64,000 bases of DNA from Rhodobacteraceae bacterium Alg238-R152 (GCA_900537125.1 UNRJ01000008.1:62001-126000); one strand, 5' to 3'. Counted from the first letter of the stretch, positions 37,401 to 49,649 are shown. The notes: generated by a model not told the origin, from the letters alone. Program-made: numbers and translations.

Positions 37401-38117
37401 ATGAGAGTGCTGCTGGTCGAAGACGATCCTACAACATCAAAAAGCATCGAAATGATGCTGACTCACGCAAACCTGAATGTCTACGCCACTGATTTGGGCG
37501 AAGAAGGCATCGATTTGGCGAAGCTTTACGATTACGACCTTATTTTGCTGGACCTGGGCCTGCCGGATATGACTGGCCACGAAGTCCTGCGTCAGTTGCG
37601 CACCTCGCGCATCGACACCCCGATCCTGATCTTATCTGGTGCAGACGATACCGAAAGCAAGCTTAAGGGCTTTGGCTACGGTGCCGACGATTACCTAACC
37701 AAACCGTTCCATCGCGAAGAGCTGGTGGCGCGTATTCATGCGATTATCCGTCGATCCAAAGGCCATTCCCAGTCAATTATTAAGACCGGCCAGATTAACG
37801 TGAACCTAGACGCAAAGACCGTAGAGGTCGAAAACAAGCCTGTGCACCTGACCGGCAAAGAGTACCAGATGCTAGAGCTGCTGTCCCTGCGCAAGGGTAC
37901 TACGCTGACCAAAGAGATGTTCCTGAATCACCTCTACGGTGGCATGGATGAGCCCGAACTGAAAATCATCGACGTCTTTATCTGTAAGCTGCGCAAGAAG
38001 CTGTCAGAGGCGACCGGTGGAGATAATTACATCGAGACCGTTTGGGGGCGTGGCTATGTGCTGCGCGATCCGGAGCCGGTTGCTGGTTCTGATGACCCAG
38101 TAGCGATGCGCGCCTAA
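37401..38117 (+). CDS. ctrA: Cell-cycle response regulator CtrA
   Basis: CtrA is the OmpR-type master regulator of alphaproteobacterial development; in Rhodobacterales it controls motility, gene transfer agents and related traits. The 238-residue protein has a receiver domain with the phospho-accepting Asp51 ([11 protein letters not shown]), a conserved Lys in [15 protein letters not shown], and a C-terminal winged helix with [17 protein letters not shown] and [11 protein letters not shown]. The start at 37401 has AAGGA upstream. It is preceded by a CtrA-like box and sciP. Its phosphorelay partners (CckA, ChpT) are not in the window. Confidence 0.98.
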   Translation: MRVLLVEDDPTTSKSIEMMLTHANLNVYATDLGEEGIDLAKLYDYDLILLDLGLPDMTGHEVLRQLRTSRIDTPILILSGADDTESKLKGFGYGADDYLTKPFHREELVARIHAIIRRSKGHSQSIIKTGQINVNLDAKTVEVENKPVHLTGKEYQMLELLSLRKGTTLTKEMFLNHLYGGMDEPELKIIDVFICKLRKKLSEATGGDNYIETVWGRGYVLRDPEPVAGSDDPVAMRA

Positions 38118-38173
38118 GGCGCCTGCGACCTCTGGACGTTGACGGTTGTCAGCCCTATTGCTTGGGAGGGTAG

Positions 38174-42555
<4,382 letters not shown>

Positions 42556-42594
42556 ACCCACCTGGAGATCGAAATTCCCTTAATGTTCCCAAAT

Positions 42595-42609
42595 GTTCTC
42601 AAAAAGTTC
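42595..42609 (+). promoter_or_regulatory. LexA (SOS) box of the alphaproteobacterial type
   Basis: The 15 bases read GTTC-N7-GTTC exactly, the consensus LexA site of Rhodobacter, Rhizobium and Caulobacter. A third GTTC lies six bases upstream (42585-42588). It is placed 64 bases before the start of the 40-residue membrane peptide gene and 40 bases after the recG stop. By simple base frequencies one or two chance matches per window are expected, so context carries much of the weight. Confidence 0.55.
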
Positions 42610-42672
42610 TTTACTCGACTCGCTAACCGTGAGAACAAAAGGGCAACAAAAATGAAAGGAAGGAGAACCACC

Positions 42673-42795
42673 ATGATGCAGCAAATCAAATCCGTTGTTC
42701 GTAATTCTGGAGACACGCTCTTGCAGGATGCTGCTGGTGGGTTGGCCTTGGTGATCATGCTGGTGCTTGCACTACATGTTCCCGGTTTTGTTTGA
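42673..42795 (+). CDS. 40-residue single-span membrane peptide, probably SOS-regulated
   Basis: The peptide starts at 42673 behind a strong GGAAGGAGA ribosome site six bases away; a tandem ATG follows. It has a polar N-terminal half (MMQQIKSVVRNSGDTLLQD) and then one membrane helix, AAGGLALVIMLVLALHVPG. The ribosome site and helix make it a credible gene despite the length. It follows a GTTC-N7-GTTC LexA-like box and recG. SidA of Caulobacter is a 29-residue SOS-induced membrane peptide that inhibits division, so a similar role is a reasonable hypothesis, without sequence similarity being shown. Confidence 0.65.
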   Translation: MMQQIKSVVRNSGDTLLQDAAGGLALVIMLVLALHVPGFV

Positions 42796-42983
42796 GTTTG
42801 AGTTCTTTGAAATAAGTGAGGAGTGCCTGTTCTAATTCTGCCTGCGAAGTTCGTGCCGGTCTGTCCGCGCATCTGTCCCCAATTGATGCGTCCCGACTGA
42901 AACTGCCTGTTCATAGTCCTCTTGGGGGTCTGCCTCCCTCTAAGTCGGACGGCCCGGGTCCCACGCGATACCGCTTGCGCTTG
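42796..42983 (+). ncRNA. Noncoding tail between the small peptide gene and its terminator, possible small RNA
   Basis: These 188 bases have no coding frame of note, but are bounded by a gene and a strong terminator on the same strand, so they are transcribed. A small hairpin in 42920-42945 exposes CCUCCC, a string used for anti-Shine-Dalgarno pairing by some Rhodobacter small RNAs. This could equally be a long 3' untranslated region. I find no match to the SRP RNA or 6S core sequences. Confidence 0.3.
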
Positions 42984-43020
42984 CCGCCGCCTTCCTTTGG
43001 GAAGTGCGGCGGTTTTTTTT
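42984..43020 (+). terminator. Rho-independent terminator after the small peptide gene
   Basis: Arms CCGCCGC-CTTCC and GGGAAG-T-GCGGCGG form a 12-pair stem with a TTT loop, one bulged T, and eight T behind. It ends the recG/small peptide transcription unit. Confidence 0.9.
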
Positions 43021-43047
43021 ATGGATTATGGAGGAAAAATTGTGCGG

Positions 43048-43079
43048 AAAAGCAAAAGCCGCGCCGGATGGCGCGGCTT
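43048..43079 (-). terminator. Rho-independent terminator of the NifU-like gene
   Basis: A ten-pair perfect stem (43056-43065 with 43070-43079) with a GGAT loop is followed on the minus strand by TTGCTTTT. It faces the plus-strand terminator at 42984-43020. Confidence 0.85.
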
Positions 43080-43108
43080 GGATGGTTATCTGAAGATTGG
43101 CAATGCCT

Positions 43109-43561
43109 TTAGGCGCAATTGGCTTGTTCTGCGGCCTCAAAGGCCTCTGCGGTGGCATCCAGCGCCAACATGATCGAGGCGTGACGGTTTTTGTAGTCAC
43201 GTGCGGGGCGCAAGACTTCCAAACCCTCAAATGGGGCAGGGGGCGTTGGGCCATCTTCTTTGAGCATGGCTTTCAGCGCAGCGCGGGCGGCCTCGATGTC
43301 TTCGCGTGTGCGCCCAACTACGTTTGCGCCCACAACCGAAGCAGCCGCTTGTCCCAGAGCACAAGCCTTTACATCCTGACCAAAATCACTGATCCGGCCA
43401 TCGACGATTTTGAGGTCGACGGTCACGGTGCTTCCGCACAGCGGAGACCGTTTTTTGACGGTTGCGGCAGGGTTGTTGAGCCGGTCTGTATGCGGGATCG
43501 CCGCTGCCAATTGCAGGATCTGGCCAGAATAGAGCTTGATCAAGTCGGTTTCGCCGGACAT
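43109..43561 (-). CDS. NifU/IscU-like iron-sulfur cluster assembly scaffold protein
   Basis: The 150-residue protein has the IscU/NifU N-terminal fold with conserved cysteines in SPLCGSTVTVDL and DVKACALGQAAASV, and HxRY-like tail residues. This points to iron-sulfur cluster or related transfer. I chose the ATG at 43561, which has AAGGAA with good spacing; the frame extends upstream to 43645 without support. It is divergent from hisI. The canonical IscU spacing of three cysteines is not fully present, so an atypical member is possible. Confidence 0.8.
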   Translation of the reverse strand: MSGETDLIKLYSGQILQLAAAIPHTDRLNNPAATVKKRSPLCGSTVTVDLKIVDGRISDFGQDVKACALGQAAASVVGANVVGRTREDIEAARAALKAMLKEDGPTPPAPFEGLEVLRPARDYKNRHASIMLALDATAEAFEAAEQANCA

Positions 43562-43629
43562 CGCGGTTTCCTTTTTTACGTCTATCCTAGATAGAGAGGA
43601 AAATCGCGGATGCAAAGAGGGACGATGGT

Positions 43630-43992
43630 ATGGAATTTGATCCAATGCTGCTGAAGTATAACGAGGCGGGCCTGATCCCTGCTATTGCACAGGACAGCGA
43701 GAGCGGTGAAGTGCTGATGATGGCGTGGATGAACGCCGAGTCGGTGGCCAAGACGCTTGCGACTCAAAAGGTCACCTATTGGAGCCGGTCACGCCAGTCG
43801 TTTTGGATCAAAGGCGAGACCTCCGGTCACGTGCAAGAATTGGTCGACTTTCGGTACGACTGCGATCAGGATTGCATTTTGGTGCTGGTGAAACAGACCG
43901 GGGCCGCCTGTCACACCAACCGGCGCACATGTTTTTATACGTCAGTACGCGATGGTGAGACCGTGGAATTGATGAAGCCTTTGGACACTTAA
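43630..43992 (+). CDS. hisI: Phosphoribosyl-AMP cyclohydrolase
   Basis: HisI opens the purine ring of phosphoribosyl-AMP in histidine synthesis and needs zinc and magnesium. The 120-residue protein has WSRSRQSFWIKGETSGH near residue 50, the metal-binding DCDQDC stretch, and GAACHTNRRTCFY with the zinc cysteines. It is the stand-alone form without the HisE phosphatase domain, as in other alphaproteobacteria. The stop overlaps the convergent gluQRS by four bases. Confidence 0.96.
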   Translation: MEFDPMLLKYNEAGLIPAIAQDSESGEVLMMAWMNAESVAKTLATQKVTYWSRSRQSFWIKGETSGHVQELVDFRYDCDQDCILVLVKQTGAACHTNRRTCFYTSVRDGETVELMKPLDT

Positions 43993-44843
43993 AGGCCGAC
44001 CATTGCGCGGATGTCGGTTGGAGTTGCACCGTCTTCCCGGAATTTTGCAATAGCGCGGGCGTCGTCGCGTTTGGCAAGACGTTTGCCACGTTCATCACGG
44101 ATCAGTTTGTGGTGATTGTAGCGCGGCGTGGGTAGGTTGAGCAGTTTTTGCAGCAACACATGGATGGCTGTGGCCTCAAACAGGTCGGCGCCTCGAATGA
44201 TATCGGTTACGCCAGTGGCTGCGTCATCGAGGACCACAGACAGATGATAGGATGCGGCCATGTTGGGGCGGGCCAACACGACGTCGCCGATGGTTGAGAC
44301 CATTGTTTCGACGTCTAACGCTTGTTTGCCGTGGTGGTCGGGGCCGTTTTCCTCAAAGGATGCTGGTATAGCGTGTTCACAGGCGACGCGCATGTTGAGG
44401 CGGATGCATTTTGCATCTGCGAATGCGTGCGCTGCGTTTCGGCATGTGCCGGGGTAGATGCGCCCGTCTGGACCAAATTGCGGTCCGCCTTCTTGCGGGG
44501 CATTGGCGGCGGCTTCGATGTCACGGCGTGTACAAGTGCAGACGTAGGTGAGGTCCATCTCCGACAGTTTGTGCAGTGCTTTGTCATAGTCTGAGAAGTG
44601 GTCGGACTGGCGGCGAACTGGAGTCTCCCATTTGAGACCTAGCCAAGCGAGATCATCGTAGATTTGTGTCTCCCAGTGATCGCGCGCGCGAGACTGATCG
44701 AGATCATCGATGCGCAGGAGAAACTTGCCGTCAGCGGTTTGCGCCATGTCATGCGCCAGCATCGCCGAATAAGCATGCCCCAAATGCAACGGGCCGGTTG
44801 GGGAGGGGGCGAAGCGGGTGGTAAAGGGCACAGTTTCAATCAC
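43989..44843 (-). CDS. gluQ: Glutamyl-Q tRNA(Asp) synthetase
   Basis: GluQRS attaches glutamate to queuosine in the anticodon of tRNA Asp. It resembles the catalytic half of glutamyl-tRNA synthetase. The 284-residue protein has APSPTGPLHLGHAY with the HIGH-like element, the zinc cysteines in YVCTCTRRDI with a third in GTCRN, and a KMSKS-like GKRLAKRDDA. The start is a GTG. It follows the trmFO terminator on the same strand, so it is a separate transcript. Confidence 0.94.
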   Translation of the reverse strand: MIETVPFTTRFAPSPTGPLHLGHAYSAMLAHDMAQTADGKFLLRIDDLDQSRARDHWETQIYDDLAWLGLKWETPVRRQSDHFSDYDKALHKLSEMDLTYVCTCTRRDIEAAANAPQEGGPQFGPDGRIYPGTCRNAAHAFADAKCIRLNMRVACEHAIPASFEENGPDHHGKQALDVETMVSTIGDVVLARPNMAASYHLSVVLDDAATGVTDIIRGADLFEATAIHVLLQKLLNLPTPRYNHHKLIRDERGKRLAKRDDARAIAKFREDGATPTDIRAMVGL

Positions 44844-44861
44844 TTATCGAGGGGTCTTCAC

Positions 44862-44890
44862 AAAAAAGAGCGGGTCCGATTGGCCCGCTC
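44862..44890 (-). terminator. Rho-independent terminator of trmFO
   Basis: Seven perfect pairs (44868-44874 with 44884-44890) and a nine-base loop are followed on the minus strand by six T. It lies 37 bases beyond the trmFO stop. Confidence 0.82.
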
Positions 44891-44926
44891 CTTGAGAGAT
44901 TATGTGATGTGGTGTCAGTCGTCCAG

Positions 44927-46270
44927 TCAGGCTTGTGCATCGACCCAGGCCTGCCAATCCGCTTTGGCGCGGTCGGTGTAGGCTTTGTAGCGATCTTTGC
45001 GGCCGCGACGCCCCCCTTTGAGACCTTCGACCGGTTGGAACAGGCCGAAATTCACATTCATTGGCTGGAAGGTTTTGGCATCCGCACCACCTGTGATGTG
45101 GTGGACCAGCGCCCCCATAGCGGTGTTCAGAGGTGCAGTATCTTGAGCTTTGCCAAGAATCTCAGCTGCGGCCAAACGGCCCGCGAGCAGGCCCATGGCG
45201 GCGCTTTCCACGTAACCTTCCACACCCGTGACCTGACCGGCAAAGCGGATGTTGGGGCGGGACTTCAGACGCATCTGGTCGTCCAACAATGTGGGCGAGT
45301 TGATGAATGTGTTGCGGTGGATGCCACCCAGACGCGCAAAGGAAGCGTTCTCCAGGCCGGGGATCATCTTGAGAACTTCAGCTTGTGCGCGGTATTTCAT
45401 TTTGGTCTGGAAGCCGACGATGTTTAGAAGTGTGCCCAAAGCATTGTCGCGACGTAGTTGCACCACAGCGTAGGCTTTCTCATCTGGTTTGTGCGCGTTG
45501 GTCAGGCCAACGGGTTTCATAGGGCCAAAACGCAAGGTTTCGCGGCCACGCTCGGCCATCACTTCGATGGGCAGACAACCGTCAAAGTAGCCAGCAGTTT
45601 CGCCTTCGTGGAACTCGGTTTTGTCCGCCGCCAAAAGCGCGTCGATGAAAGCCTCATACTGGTCTTTGGTCATCGGGCAGTTGAGGTAAGCCTTCTGCTC
45701 TTCTTCGGTGTCCCCTTTGTCGTAGCGGGACTGTAACCAGGCTACATCCATGTCGATGCTCTCGGCATAAACAATAGGCGCAATGGCGTCGAAGAAGGCA
45801 AGGCGGTCCGCACCGGTTTCATCTTGGATGGCTGTGCCAAGCGCAGTGGAGGTCAAAGGACCGGTTGCGAAGATCCAGTGACCGTCAGCTGGCAACTCGG
45901 AGATTTCACCGTATTCCACGGAGACATTGGGGTGATCCATCAACGCAGCGGTCACGGATTCTGCAAAGGGATCTCGATCGACGGCCAAGGCACCGCCAGC
46001 CGGAAGGCGGTGTTTGTCAGCGGTGGCCATGATCAAGCCGTTGGCGGCGCGCATTTCCCAGTGCAGTAGGCCAACCGCGTTTTGTTCGTCGTCATCGGAG
46101 CGGAAAGAGTTGGAACAGACCATCTCAGCCAAATGCCCGGTGCGATGCGCAAAAGTTTCGACCTTGGGCCGCATTTCGTGAATCACCACGTTTACGCCCA
46201 TGTTAGCGGCCTGCCATGCGGCCTCGGACCCGGCCATGCCGCCGCCCACAATATGCAATGTCTCTGTCAT
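44927..46270 (-). CDS. trmFO: Folate-dependent tRNA (uracil-54-C5-)-methyltransferase
   Basis: TrmFO makes ribothymidine at position 54 of tRNA, with methylenetetrahydrofolate and FADH2. The 447-residue protein has the FAD motif [14 protein letters not shown] at the N-terminus, [17 protein letters not shown], and the C-terminal GGVHRNTFIN-like and [16 protein letters not shown] blocks. I chose the ATG at 46270 (MTETLH), seven codons inside the open frame. TrmFO replaces the SAM-dependent TrmA in many alphaproteobacteria and Firmicutes. Confidence 0.95.
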   Translation of the reverse strand: MTETLHIVGGGMAGSEAAWQAANMGVNVVIHEMRPKVETFAHRTGHLAEMVCSNSFRSDDDEQNAVGLLHWEMRAANGLIMATADKHRLPAGGALAVDRDPFAESVTAALMDHPNVSVEYGEISELPADGHWIFATGPLTSTALGTAIQDETGADRLAFFDAIAPIVYAESIDMDVAWLQSRYDKGDTEEEQKAYLNCPMTKDQYEAFIDALLAADKTEFHEGETAGYFDGCLPIEVMAERGRETLRFGPMKPVGLTNAHKPDEKAYAVVQLRRDNALGTLLNIVGFQTKMKYRAQAEVLKMIPGLENASFARLGGIHRNTFINSPTLLDDQMRLKSRPNIRFAGQVTGVEGYVESAAMGLLAGRLAAAEILGKAQDTAPLNTAMGALVHHITGGADAKTFQPMNVNFGLFQPVEGLKGGRRGRKDRYKAYTDRAKADWQAWVDAQA

Positions 46271-46516
46271 GGGGCGGACATAGGCCAGCATCGGCCAATT
46301 TGAAAGAGCAAAGCGGGAAAAGAGGTGTTCGCCTCATAGGCCGTAGGTAAGCAATACAAGGGGACCAATGAGGCGATCCGTAGTTCGCGTCGGTACCCAA
46401 GTTGGGCCGCTTAGCGACCCAATGCTGGGGCTGTGCATGGTTCGGCTAGTCCCCACGTTGCATTTGTTTCGACACAGTTTTTGTTGGTGAAATACCTTTT
46501 GGGGAATGGAGACCAG

Positions 46517-47302
46517 TCACTGGTCCCACTTGGGCGTTTGTTTGTTAAGGAAAGCTTTGATGCCGGCCTCGGTTTGAGCAAAGAGCATATTTTCCACCAT
46601 GACGTTTCCTGCGTGGTCGTAAGCCTGATCCAGTGGCATTTGTAGCTGTTCATAAAATGTCTGCTTGCCAAGCTTCACTGCGGAGGAGAGCTTTTGTGCA
46701 ATAGTTTCGGCAAGTTTTGTAGTCTCAGACTGCAACTCGGCCTCGGGGACAACACGGTTTATCAGTCCGAGGTTTTGGGCGTGGTCGGCATCGATGAACT
46801 GTCCAGTGGTGAGCATTTCAAAGGCCTGTTTGCGCGGAATGTTGCGGGTCAGTGCCACCATGGGGGTGGAGCAGAATAGACCAATGTTCACGCCATTTAC
46901 CCCAAATCGGGTGCCTTCAGCAGCCACAGCCATGTCGCAGCTTGCGACCAACTGGCAACCGGCGGCGGTGGCGATGCCGTGCACCTGTGCGATGACAGGC
47001 TGGGGCAGCTGTTGAATGGTCTGCATCATGGTGGCGCAACGGTCAAAGAGGTCTGCAAAATAAGCGCGCCCGCCGTCCTCTGCCTGTCGCCCGGCAGTCA
47101 TTTGCTTGAGATCGTGGCCTGCGCAAAAGGCCTTGCCGTTGCCAGATAGGCAAATGGCGCGGATGGAGGCGTCGTCTTTGAGGATGTCAAATTCCATTTG
47201 CAGGGCGGACAGCATCTCGTCCGATAGAGCGTTCAAGCGTTCCGGCGCGTTCATCGTGAGATGCGCCACTGCATTTGTGTCGCGACGTTCCAAAAGTGTC
47301 AT
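46517..47302 (-). CDS. Crotonase-fold (enoyl-CoA hydratase-like) protein lacking the catalytic glutamates
   Basis: The 261-residue protein has the crotonase fold, with the oxyanion-hole CoA region GNGKAFCAGHDLKQM and TAAGCQLVASCDM. In crotonase the catalytic Glu residues sit in the GGCELA and PEI(N)LG contexts; here these read GCQL and NGVNIG, that is Gln and Asn. It is therefore unlikely to be a classical hydratase and more like the ECHDC3 group. The start has GAGGAGAG upstream and it is divergent from the thioesterase gene. A different reaction or a non-catalytic role is possible. Confidence 0.82.
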   Translation of the reverse strand: MTLLERRDTNAVAHLTMNAPERLNALSDEMLSALQMEFDILKDDASIRAICLSGNGKAFCAGHDLKQMTAGRQAEDGGRAYFADLFDRCATMMQTIQQLPQPVIAQVHGIATAAGCQLVASCDMAVAAEGTRFGVNGVNIGLFCSTPMVALTRNIPRKQAFEMLTTGQFIDADHAQNLGLINRVVPEAELQSETTKLAETIAQKLSSAVKLGKQTFYEQLQMPLDQAYDHAGNVMVENMLFAQTEAGIKAFLNKQTPKWDQ

Positions 47303-47358
47303 CTTGCTCTCCTCTCAAGTTGGCGCGAGGGTAGCGCGGGGAGAGACGGAGGAAAAGC

Positions 47359-47784
47359 ATGCAGGCAGTGATGAGTGCAGAAGAAATGAGCGCTTGGCTC
47401 GAGCAGGTGTTCCCGCAGGTCAAGAACGATTTTGTGGTGGAGCACATCGATGGGGTGAACACTGTGATGCGGATGAAGGTGCAAGAGCGCCATCTGCGAC
47501 CGGGGGGGACTGTGTCTGGACCGTCGATGTTTGCCTTGGCGGATGTGTCGGCTTACGTGGCGACCATGGCCGTCATTGGCAAAGAGGCGTTGACCGTAAC
47601 CACCAATTGCTCGCTGGATTTTATGCGTAAACCGGAAGCGGGCAGGGATCTGATTGCCAAGGCGCAGCTATTGAAATTGGGCCGAACGCTGTCGGTGACC
47701 AATGTGTTGCTTTACTCAGACGGCTCCGAAGCTCCGGTGGCACGCGCCAATATGACCTACGCGATTCCGCCGCGCAAAATCTGA
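47359..47784 (+). CDS. PaaI-family acyl-CoA thioesterase (hot-dog fold)
   Basis: The 141-residue protein has a hot-dog fold with the PaaI signature HLRPGGTVSGPSMFALAD and TTNCSLDFMRKP. PaaI thioesterases hydrolyse acyl or phenylacetyl-CoA esters. It has GGAGGA five bases before the start. It is divergent from the crotonase-like gene with 56 bases between the starts, so the two may share regulation and handle the same acyl-CoA, which is an inference. Confidence 0.88.
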   Translation: MQAVMSAEEMSAWLEQVFPQVKNDFVVEHIDGVNTVMRMKVQERHLRPGGTVSGPSMFALADVSAYVATMAVIGKEALTVTTNCSLDFMRKPEAGRDLIAKAQLLKLGRTLSVTNVLLYSDGSEAPVARANMTYAIPPRKI

Positions 47785-47790
47785 CCAAAC

Positions 47791-47817
47791 AAAAAAGGGT
47801 CGGGAAAATCCCGACCC
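47791..47817 (-). terminator. Rho-independent terminator of the DUF1127 gene
   Basis: Eight perfect pairs (47797-47804 with 47810-47817) are followed on the minus strand by six T. It lies 24 bases beyond the DUF1127 stop. Confidence 0.88.
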
Positions 47818-47841
47818 AGTGGAAGAGGCATCTGACGTGGA

Positions 47842-48072
47842 TCAGAACTGCCACATCCTTTTGCGCGCCTCGACGCGGGCGTCGCGCAACGTCAATCCAA
47901 CATCGTTCAGCTGTGTGGTGCTCAGCTTTGCAAGCGCGCGCCGAGTGCGGGCACGCTTATCCCACTCAGTGACCACAGCCGCAAACGACAGAGCCGCACG
48001 AGCAGCAACCGGGAGTTGTGCATTTGCGTTGTGGTTTGTCAGGATTTGCAAGTTTGTTGTGGTCATTGTCAT
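47842..48072 (-). CDS. DUF1127 (YjiS-like) small basic protein
   Basis: The 76-residue protein ends in the DUF1127 motif with RRALAKLSTTQLNDVGLTL and RDARVEARKRMW, preceded by a helical N-terminal part. Three in-frame ATGs follow a GGAG: 48078, 48072 and 48066. I chose 48072 because its spacing of six is best. DUF1127 proteins are linked to stress responses, phosphate or carbon signalling, and small RNAs in Rhodobacter. The gene is divergent from a MocR-type regulator and shares its operator region with ATACAAT repeats, so it is the probable target of that regulator. Confidence 0.88.
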   Translation of the reverse strand: MTMTTTNLQILTNHNANAQLPVAARAALSFAAVVTEWDKRARTRRALAKLSTTQLNDVGLTLRDARVEARKRMWQF

Positions 48073-48085
48073 GGTCATCTCCAAT

Positions 48086-48101
48086 ATTGTATTGATACAA
48101 T
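48086..48101. promoter_or_regulatory. Palindromic operator ATTGTAT-TG-ATACAAT
   Basis: The 16 bases are a perfect inverted repeat of two seven-base arms with a two-base centre, just upstream of the DUF1127 ribosome site. Related sites follow: a half-site at 48139-48146 (GATACAAT), an imperfect pair ATTGT...ACAAT at 48159-48175 over the MocR start codon, and a one-mismatch copy at 48216-48231 inside the MocR coding sequence. This arrangement suits an autoregulated MocR protein. Confidence 0.75.
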
Positions 48102-48158
48102 CCTCAAGTTTGTTACAAGGTTGATGTAGCAACGCTGTGATACAATTGCGAGGAAAAC

Positions 48159-48175
48159 ATTGTGATTGATACAAT
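48159..48175. promoter_or_regulatory. Imperfect operator copy overlapping the MocR start codon
   Basis: ATTGT and ACAAT flank seven bases (48159-48175) and the GTG start at 48162 lies inside. Spacing is one base longer than in the perfect copy at 48086. Binding here would directly block translation start or transcription. Confidence 0.55.
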
Positions 48176-49556
48176 ATGGCCACCGAAGTTTGAGGGTGGG
48201 CCCGATCCGAAGTACATTGTACTGATACAATCTCTTCGTGGTGCAGTGCGGAGCGGTCAATTGCCTGTGGGTGAGAAGCTTCCACCTGTACGGGAGCTGG
48301 CTTGGCAATTGGGAATCACGCCAGGCACGGTTGCGCGTGCGTATAAGCTGGCAGTGGAAGAGGGACTGCTGGAGACCACTGTTGGGCGTGGTACGTTTGT
48401 GGCTGATGGCCGCCCGGAGGCTGTATTGCCAGCCGAGCCATTGTTGTCGGTCATACAATCTGAAGATCTGGACATGCGGGCCGTGCGGGTGCCGGATGTC
48501 GGGCAGGACCAAGTGATCCGGAGCGTGATGGCAGCTGTGGCGGCGGAAAGTGGCCCGTCGTATTTGTCTTGCCCAAATTCGGCAACGGATCTGCCCGCGC
48601 GTCAGGCGGTGGTGAACTGGATTGGGGATGATCTCGCCGGGCGTTTCGGCGCGGATGATGTGGTTTTGACTATGGGTGCGCAAAATGCTGCCGTCACGGC
48701 GCTTCAGTGTTGTCTGCACGGCGCACATCCGGTCATTTTGACGGAAGCGGTGACATTTCCTGGCGTGCGTCATGCTGGTCGTTTGTTGCGAGCAGAGGTC
48801 GTCGGCGTCGAGATGGACGCACATGGGATGAAGCCGGAAAAGCTGGAAGAGGCTTTGCGACGGCATGGCGGGCAGGTGTTGGTAACGTCAGCGCAAGCGC
48901 ATAGCCCCACGGCAATTCATGTGCCGTTGGATCGGCGGCAGGAGATTGCCTCTTTGGCACGGCGGTACAATTTGCAAATCATCGAGGATGATTGCCACGC
49001 GCTGGGGCCTGCGGACACACCGTCGTATCGTGCATTGTGCCCGGATCGGGCGTGGTACGTCGGGTCGTTGACCAAGTCGGTCTCTGCGGCCCTGCGTTTC
49101 GGATATTTGGTGGCGCCGGATGGCAGCGCACAGACTGCGCGTCACGTGGCGCAATCGATGTTCTATGGGCTTCCGCAGCCGATGTTGGATCTATGCGCGG
49201 AGCTCATCCAAAGCGGGCAAGCGCAGCAAATTCGTGATCGGATCGCGGGTTTCACACAGAAGCGCGTGCAAATGGCCGTCAATGTGTTGGGCAGCTGGGA
49301 TATTCGCTGGCGCCCACATGTGCCTTTCATTTGGCTAAAGTTGCCGCAAGGTTGGAGAGGCTCCACATTTGTAAGGGCGTGTGACGCCGAAGGCATTCGC
49401 ATAAAGTCTGCGGATGAGTATGTTCTTGCGGATGGGCAGGCGCCCAATGCAGTGAGGATCGCCCTTGCACCAGAAGTTTCTGACGCAGATCTTCTGGGCG
49501 CGCTAGAGACAATGTCAGATTTGTTGGCCAAACCACTCCAACATTCGGTGGTTTGA
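48162..49556 (+). CDS. MocR/PdxR-type regulator: GntR helix-turn-helix with aminotransferase-like domain
   Basis: The 464-residue protein has an N-terminal GntR winged helix (LPPVRELAWQLGITPGTVARAY, about residues 45-70) and a C-terminal fold-type I aminotransferase domain with the PLP Lys in YVGSLTKSVSAALRFG. MocR proteins sense PLP or amino compounds and control nearby genes. The GTG start at 48162 has AGGA seven bases upstream. The ATTGTAC-TG-ATACAAT operator copy at 48216-48231 lies inside its own codons 19-23. The divergent neighbour is the DUF1127 gene. Confidence 0.93.
   Translation: MIDTIWPPKFEGGPDPKYIVLIQSLRGAVRSGQLPVGEKLPPVRELAWQLGITPGTVARAYKLAVEEGLLETTVGRGTFVADGRPEAVLPAEPLLSVIQSEDLDMRAVRVPDVGQDQVIRSVMAAVAAESGPSYLSCPNSATDLPARQAVVNWIGDDLAGRFGADDVVLTMGAQNAAVTALQCCLHGAHPVILTEAVTFPGVRHAGRLLRAEVVGVEMDAHGMKPEKLEEALRRHGGQVLVTSAQAHSPTAIHVPLDRRQEIASLARRYNLQIIEDDCHALGPADTPSYRALCPDRAWYVGSLTKSVSAALRFGYLVAPDGSAQTARHVAQSMFYGLPQPMLDLCAELIQSGQAQQIRDRIAGFTQKRVQMAVNVLGSWDIRWRPHVPFIWLKLPQGWRGSTFVRACDAEGIRIKSADEYVLADGQAPNAVRIALAPEVSDADLLGALETMSDLLAKPLQHSVV
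48216..48231. promoter_or_regulatory. Operator copy within the MocR coding sequence
   Basis: ATTGTAC-TG-ATACAAT differs from the perfect palindrome at 48086 by one base. It is in frame to encode part of IVLIQS, so sequence conservation for coding could also explain it; the repetition argues for a binding site. Confidence 0.55.
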
Positions 49557-49621
49557 TGGGGTAATATGGTACCTAATTTTTAAGCGATTGAAAATACACA
49601 ATTATTTTGACTTTGAGCTGC

Positions 49622-49649
49622 TTGACGTTGCAAAGAGGTGCTTTATAAC
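49622..49649 (+). promoter_or_regulatory. Housekeeping sigma factor promoter of rplM-rpsI
   Basis: TTGACG at 49622-49627 and TATAAC at 49644-49649 are separated by 16 bases. They lie about 67 bases before the rplM start in an otherwise AT-rich region. Confidence 0.7.

Noticed and set aside
42796-42983. SRP (4.5S) RNA, 6S RNA or tmRNA
   Set aside because: None of the core sequences of these RNAs are present.
48075-48866. 263-residue minus-strand frame opposite the MocR gene
   Set aside because: Shadow frame with no ribosome site; the plus-strand gene is well supported.
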